Numbered from the stretch's first letter, positions 36,101 through 50,779 are shown. The stretch is DNA of 64,000 nt from Cyanoderma ruficeps (GCA_008694505.1 VZDJ01007747.1:25917367-25981366); one strand, 5' to 3'. Notes: a model not told the origin generated them from the sequence alone. Numbers and translations: made by a program.

Positions 36101-39100
36101 TTTATTTATTCCTTGCTGGGAAACATTGTATACCTTGGGTCCATTGTATACTTTGGGTCTATTGTACACTTTGGGTGGTCCATTGTGTACTTTTGGTACT
36201 TTTTTCAACTATCTTTTCTAAAATTGGTCCTGCAAATTGAGATTATAGGTGGCTAAAAGTAAAAAATAAAGTCAAATATTTTACTCTGTGGCATTTGGAA
36301 CTTTATACTGAATAAAAATGCTCTAATTAAATATTACTCAATATGATGTGCTGTGGATCACTGCAAAACAAAAAGAGAAGAGACTTCTGGAAAAGAATTA
36401 TTTTATCTAGATCTAAGTTGTTCAAAAGGAAAATCAGATTCCATAAAAATAAAGCTGAAAACAGAAATATAAAGTCTGCATTCCTTGTTAAGATAAAAAA
36501 GACTCTCCTCTTATAAATGTGGAAGCCAGGCCATCATGGTAATTTATCTTCTGTTGAAAGCAGCAGTTTATCAGCTCTGCTTTGCCCTCTTTGTTTTTTT
36601 TTATTCTGTGCAACCAGTTGACTTCCCTAAGGTTTTGCCCAGCCAGTGAAAAAAATAGCTTTCCTTCTGCTATTTATCTTTAGGCAAGCATTTTTCCATA
36701 TCAACTTTACTCAGTTCTTATCCTGCACTGCTCATTTCTGGGCATTTTATTTTGCTGCTACAGCATAAAGCACTGGAAAATCTGAACAGTTCATTCCATA
36801 AGAGTTTGTGGGAAGAGCTCTGTGGCTTTCATGGAGAGTAACTGTCCTTCAGCCCCCTTCAGTTACATTTAGTTTGAACATACTTGCACTGTCAGAACAA
36901 AAATGTTACAAGAAAATATTCTGATATTATTATTTCACAGAATTTTAATGAAAAAGAAATACAGATGAATACAAATATCAGTTGGCCTAAGCCTATCTTG
37001 ATAGTCTTGGCTAGAGTTGGATTCAAATTGCAAATATTTGCAAAGAGGGTCTTGTTTGATTTTAAAAAACATTAGTTCTGCAAAGCAAAGATTCTAAGGA
37101 AAAAAAATTCCAATATTGTAGAATGTAAATTACTTAGAAAATAGGAATCTTCAGAGAGAGGATACCAGAGAGACAAAAAAAGTATAAAATTGTCCCAGAC
37201 GTAATATATCTGCATGTTTAAGTCCAGATTAAAGTTTCTGCTGCCATCTCAGAGGTCCAATCGCAGTTTTTTTGCAATATATCAGAAGGGTTCTATTGCC
37301 TTTGAGTGGCAGGGCTACTTTAACATGAAATCAGTTTTCCCAGGTAAGACAATGAACTGATGGAATTTGATTACTTGTGGAGGGTAAAACCGGGGTGCTT
37401 TGCAATGTCTCTGGAAAGGTAGGTCCCAAGATCTGAGAAAGAAATACTGCCTAGAATTTATTTGAAACTGTGTTTTTCTATGTCTTTCAAACAATGTTTT
37501 GGGGAATCATTTCAACTGCAAAGCAGAATGTTATCCTTTAAATTATATGTAATTATTGTAATTTGCAAGGCAGTTTCAGTGCAGTTACTAAATACAGGTA
37601 CACATCATGCATTTTTCTTTCATAGACTGGACTACACCGCAATAACTTGATCATTCAGCTAATCATTGAATTGCTTTCCCAGCATTCTCCTCCTTCTAGC
37701 CACCTTCATCTAGAAACTAATAGTACTTTGACTGGAAATCTTCAATGCAACATCTGGTATGTTGAGCCTGATGAATGCCCCTCTTAAAGTCCCCTACTAA
37801 CCCAGTCTGCAATTCCATTCATGATCATCTGCTTAGGGACAGTCATAACGGTCAGAAAAAAATGCTGGCAATGCAAGAAAAGGGAACAGAGATGTAGTCA
37901 GTACAGAAATAAACATTCCTTCCAATATTGCTGGTCCTAGTGAATGGAACATTTCACCTATATAGTCTGTGAATGTGTTTCTGTCTATGTTGTGTTTTAA
38001 GGCAAAAAGATATTATTCCAGAAGTATGTTTACTAATTTCCTATCAATAATTAAAAAGTAAATTTAAAATAAAGACAGAAATGTTTCTAAGAAGAAAAAT
38101 ATATCCCAGAAACAAAACCAGAAAGCCAGCCATAAACCAGTACTAGAATTTAGTGGCAATAGAAAATTTTTCTGTCCATCGCTCTCACGCCTGAAATACA
38201 TGGGCATAGCTGCATCATTCAGAACCGACAATCAGACTTGTTTAACCAAAAAGTGGCTTTTCACTTCATAAATAAGATTTTTTTTCCTGCTTCTGAGGCT
38301 ATTCCTTCTGTCTTTTAAGTTAATTTATAATGTTATTTTTTTACTTCAGTATAGAAATTTGTGGGGTTTTACAGTGAGCATACTTTGTATCTAAGTCTTT
38401 TCCATTACTTTTTGCTGTATCACAAGGTTCTTATCTCAGCTTCTCTGTTATTCAATACTGAAATAATGTATTATGCCATTTAGAAAGATCATTCAGTCTT
38501 TTTATGACTTTTATGCATATGATAAATCACTCTGGATGGCAGTTTTTCCCAGTTCAGAGCAGCGCTCTCTTCTATCTCTGCCTAGTTTATTCATAACTAT
38601 CACTGAGTGAAGAGCTGGCAGAATCTCAGTCTGGTTCAAACTGAAATAGTACAAATGAATACTTAAAAATATAAACTCAGCACAGAAATTATTTTTTAAT
38701 CTATTTTTCTGTTGAATAACTGAAGAAACATTTAGATCTTTCAAGGAATACACAATGTGGAATATAATATTACTTCACTTCACTACAATTTTGGAGTAAC
38801 AATTTTAAGATGATAAAGCTTGCAGAGCTCCTACTAGATGGCTTTGTAGTAATGGTATTTTAAATATTTAGAGAGATAAGATTTAAACATATGTTGGATA
38901 AAACAGGTTTTTACTGGTCTGAGAAGGTGATCATTCTCACAAAGTGGAAAGAAAAAAAATGCAGGAAATTTTTTCATGTAAAACATTTAAAAACCAGTCT
39001 CAGAAGGATGGATAACCATTTCTGCAGTGACTAGAGGAAGAGTGAGCCATAAAATATTTGTGTAACTTTTCTGCATGTGTAGTTAATTATAGTTATTTGC

Positions 39101-39495
39101 TTTATTGCTACTAAGTGTTATTGAAATGCCACCACAAAAATTCCATATTATATAAAAATATCATTCCCGTTCAATTCAGTAGAAGTTTAAAAAATGCATC
39201 ACATGGTGAGAAACATTGAATGAAATAACATTTTCATAATCTTCAGCATTTTTAAAATACTTTCGTCTGATAAAGGCAAAAGTATGTTTTATTTACCTTT
39301 TTCCTCCCATTTTGTGGTATATTTGTTTAAATATTAAAAAAAAAAAAGTGAGAAGCGTGAACTGGAGAGGATTACATTAAAATAATTTAAGATCATCTTC
39401 TTGGTCTTACCTCTTTTTTTCACCTAGTTAAAATACCAGGAAGAGATGTCTCTTTCCAGTGTACTTCAGCTTATACCTAAGTCTTTTCCCTTCTC
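33106..39495. other. AT-rich sequence without a supported gene
   Basis: No exon or RNA gene recognised. 35497-35712 is a little GC-richer and carries a 71-codon plus-strand frame (overlapped by a 74-codon minus frame), without recognisable domains. A short tandem array is at 36125-36199. Confidence 0.5.
36125..36199. repeat. 18-bp tandem array, four units
   Basis: Units ATTGTATACCTTGGGTCC (36125), ATTGTATACTTTGGGTCT (36143), ATTGTACACTTTGGGTGGTCC (36161, 3 bp longer) and ATTGTGTACTTTTGGTAC (36182). Degenerate direct repeats. Because 18 and 21 are multiples of three, one frame reads a repeated LYTLG peptide, but there is no start, no flanking open frame and no reason to think it is coding. 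Confidence 0.9.
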
Positions 39496-39850
39496 TCATA
39501 CACTAGAATCAAGCAGTGACACCAAAAATGCAATTACCAATCCAACCAGTGGGAGGTTCTTCCCCTTTCCCCTTCTGTTGCCTCCTCCCATAACTTTGTG
39601 TCCATAACTTTGATGAATGTCTGAACCAGAGGAGGAGACAATGCAGTTAGGGGAGTTACTGGCTGGGCATGGTAAGTGCCAGCCTGCCTCCTGTCTAGAC
39701 ATCAACACCCCCTTCCCTGTGCAGCTACCAGAGAGGAATCAAATACTGGAGAACCCAATTGTTCTAAATTTAGTCAAGAAATATAAAGTGGTTAAGCAGA
39801 CCCGCTTGGGAGCCAAAAGAGTGACCAAAATGTTATGCTATTTTTAATCA
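39496..39850. other. unassigned island with a short open frame
   Basis: Less AT-rich than its surroundings. A plus-strand frame of 76 codons (39617-39847) begins in MSEPEEETMQLGELL and ends in TAA. It contains a GTAAGT (39670) and, 50-odd bases later, a pyrimidine-rich tract ending in CAG (about 39723), but an intron that short is not credible in birds and both sides are in one open frame anyway. CCATAACTTTG is repeated at 39588 and 39602. I do not recognise a protein family; an unknown repeat or chance frame is the likeliest explanation. Confidence 0.25.
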
Positions 39851-41028
39851 GTGGCAGCAGTAAGTCCCACTCATATTTATCACAAAACAGTGATGTCTTT
39901 TCACAAAGGTTAAAATAGTTTCTGGCACATTGTCCACCGTATTAATGTGATTACAATCAGGAGGCAAATCACTGATGTGTCAGAGACAAGTCAGAAATAC
40001 AAGACCATCAATGAAATCAATCATTGTGAGAAAGCAGTGGAAGGTGGTGGCACTTGCTGGAAGGGAGAGTTTTTGAGAAAACAAAAAGTGATGCTGTGAC
40101 ATGAGTGTTGTGGTCATTCATGGATTTACTATAACCTGCAGGCTTATCAGCCATTAGATATTTGCATGTTTTATGGTTGATGTCTTCTCAAAGGCTCCAG
40201 TTAAGCTCTTGGGATGCACATCCTCATCCAAAGGATGCATTTCAACTAAGGCCACGGCAGTCTACTTCTTTCTTGTGACAACAAAGGCCTTAAAATCTGC
40301 TTATAAACTAATGTTTTGACCTAAGAAAATTGTGTCTTCCTGGGAAGTGCAAGCACTAGCTAAACTGAGTCACCTGAAGAGGAGGTTGGCTTTTAGTGTA
40401 AGGGCAGGCTAGAGAAAGAGTACCTGCTCACCTGGGAATGGTGATGCTGGTCAGGGAACAAGGCTTGCTTGTGTAAGTCATTAAATCCTATTCCCTCTCA
40501 AGTCTAGAGGGCATCAGGTTAAGAAAGTAATCAGAAATACTTGACCCACTGTGATTATGTGATGTATAGGTACAGTAGGCAATTACATGGGTGAGCCACA
40601 GAGCTTTCACTGTCTTCTTGTCCTAAGCTCCCCAAAGCCATTTCCCCCTTGTTATTAGATTTCTGTTTTGCGTAAATGTGCAGAAGAACGGTAATAGCTG
40701 GGCAGGGATAGTACATCAATGCCAATATAATCCTAGTTTAATACTGTATTTTAACCTATCTTTCTGATTTCAGAAAGTCCAGACCTATCAACAAAACCTT
40801 AGCATAGCAGGTTATCTTGGTGAACATGCTTTAGGTTACCTGGCTCTTTTAGAAACTGTAGTCAAAATGATTTTAGTTTGAACACCAAACCCAGAAGTTT
40901 CTATATTCCATTTTAAACATTTATAGCATTTCAATCATTTCTAACATTATTATTAAACTAATAAATGTTTTAGCAGCTTGAAATATCTCCAGACATAAAA
41001 CACAGTGTTAGATACATATATTACAAAC

Positions 41029-41043
41029 AACAACAACAACAAA
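41029..41043. repeat. (AAC)n microsatellite
   Basis: About five AAC units. Ordinary simple repeat. Confidence 0.65.
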
Positions 41044-44000
41044 GGACTTGACAAGTAGTGAGTTAAATAGAATTAATTTCCTTTCAGTTTCCCAGTGAAA
41101 TCATAAACCAATCAGACTTTTGTTCTTGTGTTATATGATACTACCAACCCAAAGTCCCTCAGTGAAATTATTTCCTTGTAAATCGTTGCAGTCTATCTAT
41201 TATGCTCAAGAAATATGATTTTTTTTAAGTGGGTAATAAAAAGTAGAAAAAATATATGCTGCTTCCAATCTCCTGATATCTGCAGGAACCCCAGGGCTGA
41301 TCTAAGTCTCACACTTTCTAAATACTTGATTACTTTTAAAAGCTGATGCATATTAAGTGCAACAGAATAAGAAAAACTAATCAGAAAAAAAGGAGAACAA
41401 ATCAGAGATATAAGAAAGATTCTCTTTCTCTAGATAAACACATATTTTACCATTATTAAAGCATACTTTATGAGTAATCATAAATAATACTAATACATAA
41501 TACTCATATTTATGAGCAATCACTAAATAAAAATATATTCTTTTGTCTCTCTGAATATTACAGTGTAGGTGTTCCTGCTTTCCTAATCAGAAATATCCAA
41601 ATTAAGTATGGTAAGAAACATCCTGATCTATTCAATCTGGCCAGTGGACCTGCAGAGATTACTACAATTAGTTATTACCTTTATGGTGTACTCGATGGCC
41701 AGTGAAGTGCATTCCTGTCCTTCTGACTTGAAATATGAAATTTTTTATAACTGATACTGTGATTTAACTTTTTTTTTATCAAATCAAAGAAAACATTGGG
41801 AAAGAAGATAAAGGAAAGAAGGAAGAAAGAATGAAAGTTAACTTTCAGCATAGCTGAAAGTTGATTCAGTTACATTTCCTTCAACAAACTTTGAAAAATT
41901 TTACTGCAAGTGACAATTATCTCTGCACATCCTGACGGTCAACTGGACTCAGGGAACCACTAAGTCAGCATGTCAGAAGTTCTTTCTGGTTTAAGGTTGA
42001 AGTGTGACAAGGATGTAGCAGGCTATAGTTCTTGTTCTCTGAAGAATTTTTTGTGAGATTCTTCTCTCCCAACATAGCTAACACTGACCAGAATGAAAGG
42101 TGTGTCATCCTTATATTCATGTATAACATCTGTGAGTTCTTTGATTTGATACATGCAGCTGTACTTTGTAAATAAGAGGTTAAGGATTTTTAACTGCAAC
42201 GTAAGGTGCTTGATGCCCAAACAGAAAAGCTTCCTGATTGTAAACAATAAATTCTGGGTTGTGTAATGACATATATACAGAACCTCATAAAAGAATTTAA
42301 TATTCTTTGAAGACTTGATAAGAATTATAGGAAGATAAAGGTTCTCTTATCTGCTTTAGATGCTTTATTAAATTCATGAGAGATAATATTGTCTTCTTGA
42401 TAACCTATGTTTAGGTTTGTTCCAAAGTTTAATTTCCTAATAATTTGTAAGAACATGAAGAAAAGTCTCAACAAGAAGAATCATTTCCCTTTCTTCCGTT
42501 GTCACCTCATTGTCATTATCTCACTTGGAGCTACACTTTGATGATTTTGCTGTTGTCCTCTGCAGAGGGCAACATATAGGTGTGTTTTCCCACAGGGGAA
42601 TAACATTATAATTGTGCCTGAGAAAGAGATGGTCTTTCTGGAGATGTTATGTAGAGAAAGATCCACAGGGAAAATAAATCTTCAGCTATTGAGCTGCAAT
42701 TGAGCTTTTTCTGAATTGATGGAAAGGTATTTCCTGAACAACTGAGTCATACATGTATATGAAATCCCTTTTTTCCCAGGCACTACAGAAAGTGATTTTC
42801 TAAACAGTTAGAGCACAAAGAGAAAGAATTCTGGTTTGTATGCTAGACAACTTATTTATATTTTAAGAAGTTTTGTGTATTCCACATAGGCTTTTTTGTA
42901 TTTCAGTATTTTGGAAATTGAGTATCGTGGTTCTGTCAAGTAAGGATTTAAAGTTTCTGGTCACCAAAGCCTAAAGAAATGCTTCTGGATTTCTAATGCA
43001 GAATACAAAAAAGAAAAATTAATATTTCCAAGTTATCTTGGACCATCATACTTGTCTAGCTGTGATATCAAGTGATAAGACAAAGATTAATTTGGCTTAG
43101 TGAAGCCAAAAAATTTTCATATTACAAAAAAACTATCAAACATGACTGAAAACACTCTGCTTCATTGCTGAGTGAGAAACTTGGACATTATTTTTAAACC
43201 TAAATAGAATGGAAATACATTTACTAAGATTTCTTCTCCCAGGAGTCTGCCTTGTGAATTTCCATTTTTTTTGATTGTCAAACTTCTCACTACCTCATAA
43301 ATTATTTGCAAGGTGCCTGGAGGTGCAGTTAAAGAGGGCCAACTCGTGTTTCTACTAATGAATTGGTTTCCCTGTAGGGTACAGGAGACAGTACTTCAGT
43401 CTAATGAATGGAAAGAATTAAACTTCAAGAATCATTTTACTAAGAATGACCACTTTTTGCACAAGATGAATAAGAAAGCTGGGGAAAGGTTCTGTCCCTG
43501 TACTGCTCTACTTGTTTGAGTAAGCCCCTCTCTGAAAATGAAACAAAAGGTGAATACTTTTAGCCTATAAATGTAGATGGGAGTAGGCACTGTTTGTTTT
43601 ATATATGGGAGCATTGACATGTCAGTGATATCTATTGTTCTGATCTTGAGGTCCTCTGGCTGTTGATTTCATTTCAAGCTGTGCTGCTACTGTGGCTGCT
43701 GGTAGCTGAAAGGGGAGCTGCTGGGGAAAAAAAAGGAAAAAAAAATCCTCAATAAAGTCATAGGGGAGGCTATGAAAAGCATTCTCAGAATTTTATGCAA
43801 GATTTCTTTCATTTGGTGGGTTGTGCTAATTAAGGATAAATTTTCCAAGTCTGGTAAGACTAGCATCTAGTTTCATACTCCCCAGTGAAAAGCAGTATCA
43901 TTGATAAATGCCTGCTGCCATGATAGAGCATTCATAACAATTTCACATACACAGTATTCCACTGAGGATTCAGTAGTTTTGATATTTATGTCCCAGCTGG

Positions 44001-46405
44001 CTCTTATTCAAGCTTTTTTTTTCCCCCCAGTGAATGACTAACTATCCCTGCTTTGGCAATTCTGCTTTATGAATACTGTGAAGAAGTCAGTCCCTTAGAA
44101 TTCACATGTTTATCAAAGTTAGTTGAGGTATTTTGTTTGAACCACATTCTTGGTATGACACATGATAAATAACTGAATTCATACAGATGCATATCACATT
44201 AAAAAAAACCCAAAAACCAACAAGCAAAAAACCCCAGTATCAGATTTCTGACTCATTTTTCCCTATCTCCTTCCCAGACATAAACATGTCAAAGAAATTT
44301 GGCCACACCCAAACTACTATTTTTTTAAATTTTTTGTCCCCTTGATTTCCTCAGCAAATAAATCTTAGTTTCCTCTTCTTGCTTAGCAGTTTTTCCTATA
44401 TAACTTAGTTTTCTGTTCTTCCATTTGTCTGAATATTTTTTAAGAAATGGCTTGATGCAGAATGGTGTGGCTACTAGGGAAAACTTTGATACTGGTGCAA
44501 AGCAAAATGACTTTACATTTATTAAAAAGTAGGAATAGGATGCAGTTAAAAAAGTTGCTAAGCAAAGTGTGTGCACAATCATAGAAAATGCTTTGTTTTA
44601 GAGGCAGAAATCTTGGGGAGTAGCTCCCTTTTGGGAAGAAGACTCCAGTCATCAGAATGAGGTCTTCATGAAAATGGCTAGTAAAGAGTGCAGGAAAAGG
44701 AAAGCAGAAAGGAACAGTTGTCATGGGATATGCAGAATTCATTCCTCATTAGTTAGTTAATGAGACAGTTTATGCTGCATATGTAATGCCAGTTCTTTTT
44801 TTTTTTTTTGCTTATGTGTCAGAAAAACTCTGATTTGTTCTAACTCCATGAACCTAATATAAGAGTACGTGATAAGTCATTGTCGTGTGTGATATCATTT
44901 TTATCTATTCAGCAGGGAGTGATAGAAACCTACTGAATAAGAACTCCATGATTCTGAGTCAGTCTCAGATTATCTCTTTATTCAAATTTTTAGATTACTC
45001 AAATTTCCACCTCTCTTTTTGTGAATCGGGTGGACTAGATGCAAACTAAAAGACTTCATGAATCTCTCTTATCTTCACAAAGAGAAAGGATACAAACAAA
45101 GGGAAGAAGGACATGATGTAACTTCAAAATATTGCTTCAGAAAATCTTTGAAGTGTAATATTTAATTACAGGATATTACTGGCAGATAGAATGCAGGTAA
45201 TAGCTCTAATCAATTTATTTATTTTTAAATAGATATTATAATGTGAAAAATTCTAACTCAAATTTCCAAGGCCAGCAAGGCAAACACATTAGATATCACT
45301 TCAGTATGTCCATGTGCTATTTCTTTCTCCTTTTTTTGGTCATCTTCTCTTTGAGGAAGAACAACAACCGAATGCAGGGCAGTTTAGAGGCAGAAATCCT
45401 AAAGTACCTGAAAGGCACCAGGCAATAGCTACAGAAGAAACTTCCATAAGATAACAAACATTAGGAACTCAGAAGAGCAGTTTAACAGGAAATATTAATA
45501 GAACGTCTTTGACTGACTTAAAATAATGAAGGATCTACAGCTGTTTTATGAGCTCAATAAAACCCTGGATCATCACAAATTCCAAAAATATTTACAGGTC
45601 ATCTTTTTCAAGCAGTTTCCCACCCCAATGTCTTCTCCTTCCTTCCTTACACTACAGACATCCTGAGAATTTTGTCCGTAACCAGCGAGATTTGATTTCT
45701 CCTGCAGTTGCTGCTCACACTGGATGTACCTTTAGTCTGTAATAGTGTATAGCACAGAGATAACTGAGCTAGCCAAGATCTAAGCAATTCTTCAGCTCAC
45801 CACAAGACATAATTTTCCTTTCTAGGTTGATTTTAGACAGACTTAAATACCTTTCTTTTCACTTACAAGATTAGACTGAATTTAAACTGTGATGGCAACC
45901 TCTGCATGCATCTGGGCGGATTTACCATTTCAGATTTTGACTAGTTTAAGAATTTATGTAATACTCTGTTTCAGTGATACTTTCAGTGTGTGATCTATGG
46001 CTAGAAGAAACAGCAAATCAATTTTGAGGATAACTTGTTTTCAGGCATCTCAGGAGAAGTGAGATTCCATTAACTCCATCAATCACCTCCTGAATCATTT
46101 TTCCCTTAGGAATAGTGAAATAACTTGGTGTCCTGATAGATGCTTAGGGCCATTACAGAAATAAACAGAAGGGAAAACCCAGAACAAAACATTTCTGTGT
46201 TCATTATTATTAGAGGAAAAATGACTCATTAGCTTTCTGATCCACACTTTTTTTTTCTCACATTTCTGTTGAGATCTGAGATCATTTTGGCAGATACCTC
46301 GTGTCAGTTAGAATTCATAATCCAGGATTTTTTCAGCCTATTTTTCTTCTCCACTATTGTTCTCGGTTAGGGAAAAGCTATTCATAACCTCTTTACAATC
46401 CACCT

Positions 46406-46437
46406 GATCACAGGTAGCTGTGATCACAGGTAGCATG
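46406..46437. repeat. 16-bp direct repeat, two units
   Basis: GATCACAGGTAGCTGT followed by GATCACAGGTAGCATG: tandem copies differing only at the end. Each holds the self-complementary core TGATCA. Confidence 0.85.
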
Positions 46438-47283
46438 GAGAGAGGAGGGATGAAGAAACAAGAATGGTTAAGATGTCTGGAAAACACAGTCCATTCTTAA
46501 TGAAAAGGCTGCTTCTGTTTCTGCATTTCAATTTTTTTTTTTAATTACTGCATAGGATTGAAAAAAGTGATACATAGAAATGCTCTGAACTTCACCTGAG
46601 GACAAAAAGCAACAAAAATGAGTGAAAGAAAAAGAAGCATTTCTTCATTATTTTATTTGTTCAGATAGCAATTTACATCAAAAGAGATTACTCAAGGAAT
46701 AATTAGTATCAATAGAAATAAATATTTCTAAACAAGAAAATTTATAGTAATTATCTCAAAGGACTGGAAAGATCATGCTGACAAGTTTTCTTCTACTGAA
46801 TTTCATATTTTTCACTCCTGAACTAAATTTTCTCCTGCATGTCTTTCTCGCATTTCACTGATCAACCATGATTAAATTTTTCAAAGGCAAATTTGCAGTA
46901 ACTGCAAACAATTGCTAACTCCAGTAATATAGATAAGAGGATACTGTCTCGCTGCACTGATAAAGCACTCACAAAAGCTTATTTAAAATATAGTGCAAAG
47001 TTTCATGCTATCACTTGATAAACAGGTGAATGCCAGATTTTTTACTAGGACAACTTTGACACTTTTGTTTTAACCAGAGAATTGGAGAGGAATGGAAAGT
47101 TAAAATGTGGGAATGGTCAATGATCATGCAATTACTATAGAGCTTAAGCTTTTATGAATCGTATAATTTTACTTATACTCGAAGAAAAACAAGTAATAAT
47201 TGATAAATCAAGCTATGTGAAATTAACACCCTTCACCAGAGATTTGTGGACAGACCAGTAAAAAATTGGTTAGGAAGATGGGA

Positions 47284-47362
47284 NNNNNNNNNNNNNNNNN
47301 NNNNNNNNNNNNNNNNNNNNNNNNNNNNNNNNNNNNNNNNNNNNNNNNNNNNNNNNNNNNNN
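47284..47362. other. assembly gap (79 N)
   Basis: Seventy-nine unknown bases followed by a short A-run. Open frames crossing it (for example 47223-47675, -) run through unknown sequence and mean nothing. Confidence 0.99.
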
Positions 47363-50300
47363 AAAAAAACATGTCTAGGAAAAAAATACTAATAAAAAAA
47401 GAGAAAACCCTATTGTATATGTATGGAGCTACTGAAATAGGAGACTGAAGCATTTTATTTGGCAGAATTATTGAAGAACTAAATTTTAATATGCCTGTGA
47501 ACCAGTAAATTGCAGATACTATAAAACAAAAGCTGCAAGCTAAAGAAATTAACAGTAAACTACTGAGAAAATTTCTGTGACTGTAAAGACAAATGGACAA
47601 AATCACTATAAAAACTTCCACCACTGAAATTACTCTGTGCCAATTTTGTGGTAAGCCATACTTCTTCACTTTCATGTCTTTTTCTTTTTCTTATGCCTTC
47701 CTCTTCTCTTCCTCTCTCTGATTATTTTTTTAATAATCTTTTTTTTTTGTCTAGTTTCTGAGTTCTTTGTACACAATCACAAAAGTACCCTGTCATTAGA
47801 ATTCCTCCTTCTGAAGCAGCCCTTCCTGCTCACAGTCGATAATACCTACAGGTCTTCCTTCTAAGCCATTTGCCCTCAATCTTGCCTGCACCTTCTCTTT
47901 CTCTCAATTGAGGACAACGACCACATCTGACACGTGTTACCAGTCACCAAAATGGATTCAGCAAGAGGTGGAGCCTGGATTTTATCTCCTGTTTGTTGGT
48001 AAGATTATCTGACCAGCTTTGTAGGGGCTGCTCTCTAAAAGCCTTACTTCAAAGGGGCGAAGATGTGTGAGGAAGATATGATAAACAATATCTGTCTCTA
48101 ACGGACCTTCTGGGGATCCTAACCAGGATGCTGATATCAAAGGCAAAATGTTGATACTCAGGGCAAAGCATGTGTGAGTAGTGACAGAAAAGGTACTTTG
48201 CCAATAGTGCGAATCAGAGAAAAGTTTTCCTGAGAGATCCAAAGAGGTCCCTCCTATCAGGAGAATCTAGAGCATTCAGATAGACAGCAGTGGGATGCAG
48301 ATATGTACAGTACTGATGCTTGCAAACTGGCACAGCAGCTATCTAAGCACATGCATATTTCCACAGAATGAATTTAGCATGTCTGAACCCTCACTGGGTC
48401 CTACCTATGCGTCAGTAGAACTGTGCAAAGCTATGTCGGATGCTGACTTTGCATATGTATAATGGATTATTAAATCTTTCATGATAGAGGGGAAGAATGA
48501 GATGGCATATATCACAACTTAATTAAGGCTTTGTCACAATCACGGTTGCTATCCTCATTAGCAATCTAGGGAAACATGGTAACTGTTAAGAAAATGTAAA
48601 GCTGATTGGAAGCCAACAGTCATTGTCTAGTTACTGGGGCTTCCTGTCAAAGCAAAAAATTGTATTGAATAAAACTTGATCCTTGCCTTTGACAAAAGTA
48701 TGATGCAGAAAGGTCTGTAGAGTGTTTAGACACCTAGATGCAGCAGTGATGACAAGGAGAAAAGCAGCAAGGGCAAAATAGCATAAGCTGGCTATCATAA
48801 TATTCCCTCTGCAGATTTACTGTATGTTTTGTTCTTCCTCACAACAGAAGTTGACAGAGACATTTAGCTACTAGCTCACCAGCTGAAAGGGAAAAAAAAA
48901 AGACCCACCATTTAATGAGTCTGTCTTCAGTATCTCTCTAGTGTACCATTAGGACATTTTGATGTTCTTTTAACTAGGTGAAATTTTTGTTTTTCATTGC
49001 AAAATTAGAGTTGAAATTAAATACATGGAAGCATCAACAAATAGTTATTAAATTACATAAAATAAAAAAGCATACTCTTAAAGTAAAAAAAAAATACTCT
49101 TTTCTTATTTTATGGAGTTTAGAGGAAATTAAAAATTAGACTGAAGATCTGGAATTTTTTCCCCGATGTAAATATTGAACAAGTTTGAAGCTCTGCAATG
49201 TTGTTGGCTTGGGTTTTTTCACCAGTTCTGAAACATATGCACAAAGCACAGTAAAATTCTGTTGTAGGTCCTTTACTTTCCACAATTTAATGGACTTTCC
49301 ATGGTCATCTTAAATTGCAGTTAGAGTCAGTTTCCAAATGTTTAATTTTATTTTTCCAGATATATGAAACAATTTATTGGCTGTTTATGTTTATAAAATG
49401 TGATGACTGTTCCCAGTTATTAGGAAGGCAGGATATGTTAGAGGAGGTATGACATGAAAAAACCCTGGGTGTTGTCATGTGAATCAATTATGAAAGTGGT
49501 TTTGACTGCTGAATAATAAATAATTACTTTAATGAAAGTAGAGCTTTATAAGAGCGGAAAGAAAAGACTTGGCTAAACTAAATCTATATAGAGATGATGT
49601 TTGAACATGGAGAAATTAACTGTCTAATTGGAATAGCAAAATAACTCATTAAAAAAAGATTAAAACCACTTTTCTAATTTTGCAAGTATGACCAATGGAT
49701 TATGAGATAACACAATGTTATTACTGGAATAGAAGGATGTGATGAAAGATTTACCTGGATTACAGTAGAAAAAGGCTGAATTATATAAACTGTAATAGTT
49801 CTACAGCACTTAAATATTTTTGCCAGATATGGATTTTAATACATACTTTCTTCTGTTTTGGCAGAGGTTGGTTAAAAATATGGATGCTATCAAAAGTGTT
49901 TAAGTGTACCTTACTTTAAATTGAATTCATAAGGCTTGGGACAATGTCTCAAAAATGTCAGAGCAATGCAAGCAACAACCAGATGAAATCACCTCTTGTT
50001 TAATGGAATACCATTGAATAAAGCACACAAAATCTCTGTACAGGCAAGATATTGCAATAAATCTTATAGAATCCAGAAGAAATCTACTGGAAATCCTGGT
50101 TTCAATTAAAAATATGCATTTATTTTTCAGGTAGCAGTACAAAAACCTTTGCATGTTTTTTACCCAAAATTAATTGGTACCTTCTTTGTCAGAATTTTGT
50201 TTGTGTACGAGAATATTTTGAAAGAGACATTATTTTTCAACAAGCCATTAGACCAGGCTTAGGTGGATCTTTGTAGAGCTGAGATAGCTCTTCTTTTTGT

Positions 50301-50779
50301 TTCTGGGTGCATCTTGGGAAGTATCCCTAACCTAGTTGTCATATCAGTTCTTTTAGTACAGAGTGAAGAATCTCAAATCTTTCTTTAGGGAAAACAGGAG
50401 GCAGAGTGGAGTGGTGAGGAAAGAGATATTCTGAAACAGTCAGAAAGAAATGAAAGATGACCTGATGGTCATATGATTTCACAGGCTGCTGGAAAGTAAG
50501 TGGTGGTTTTGTTTCGTTTGGTGTTTTTTTGTCCCCCTTCAGCAGATAGGGAAAAAAAAATGCCTGGCAAATGCAGCTCATTTTCACAGAATTTGTGCTA
50601 TATATGGTCTTACTTTATCACTTTTCCTATCTGAACTCCTGAGTTAGGGGTTTAAAATTGTCCTATCTCAGAGACAAAATCCGTTTAGTACTGGTTTATT
50701 AATGTGTGAATGTGCTGTTATTGCCAAGGCCAACAATAGCAAAGGCACCATCAATTTTCTTTCTCGCCACCCCTTTTTC
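47363..50779. other. AT-rich sequence without a supported gene
   Basis: Nothing recognised. An 86-codon minus frame (47982-48242) lies in slightly GC-richer DNA without any domain I know. Confidence 0.5.

Larger units (their letters stand above)
39851..47283. other. AT-rich sequence without a supported gene
   Basis: Nothing coding is supported. A 74-codon minus-strand frame (42023-42247) was looked at and not recognised. An AAC microsatellite (41029-41043) and a GAAA/GGAA-rich purine patch (41800-41835) are simple sequence. One short direct repeat is at 46406-46437. Confidence 0.5.

Noticed and set aside
39670..39728. GTAAGT...CAG pair as a tiny intron
   Set aside because: Under 60 bp is too short for a credible avian intron, and the frame is open through it.
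47223..47675. 150-codon open frame on the minus strand, the longest in the window
   Set aside because: It runs through 79 unknown bases, so its openness is an artefact; the known parts are Phe/Ile-rich low complexity.
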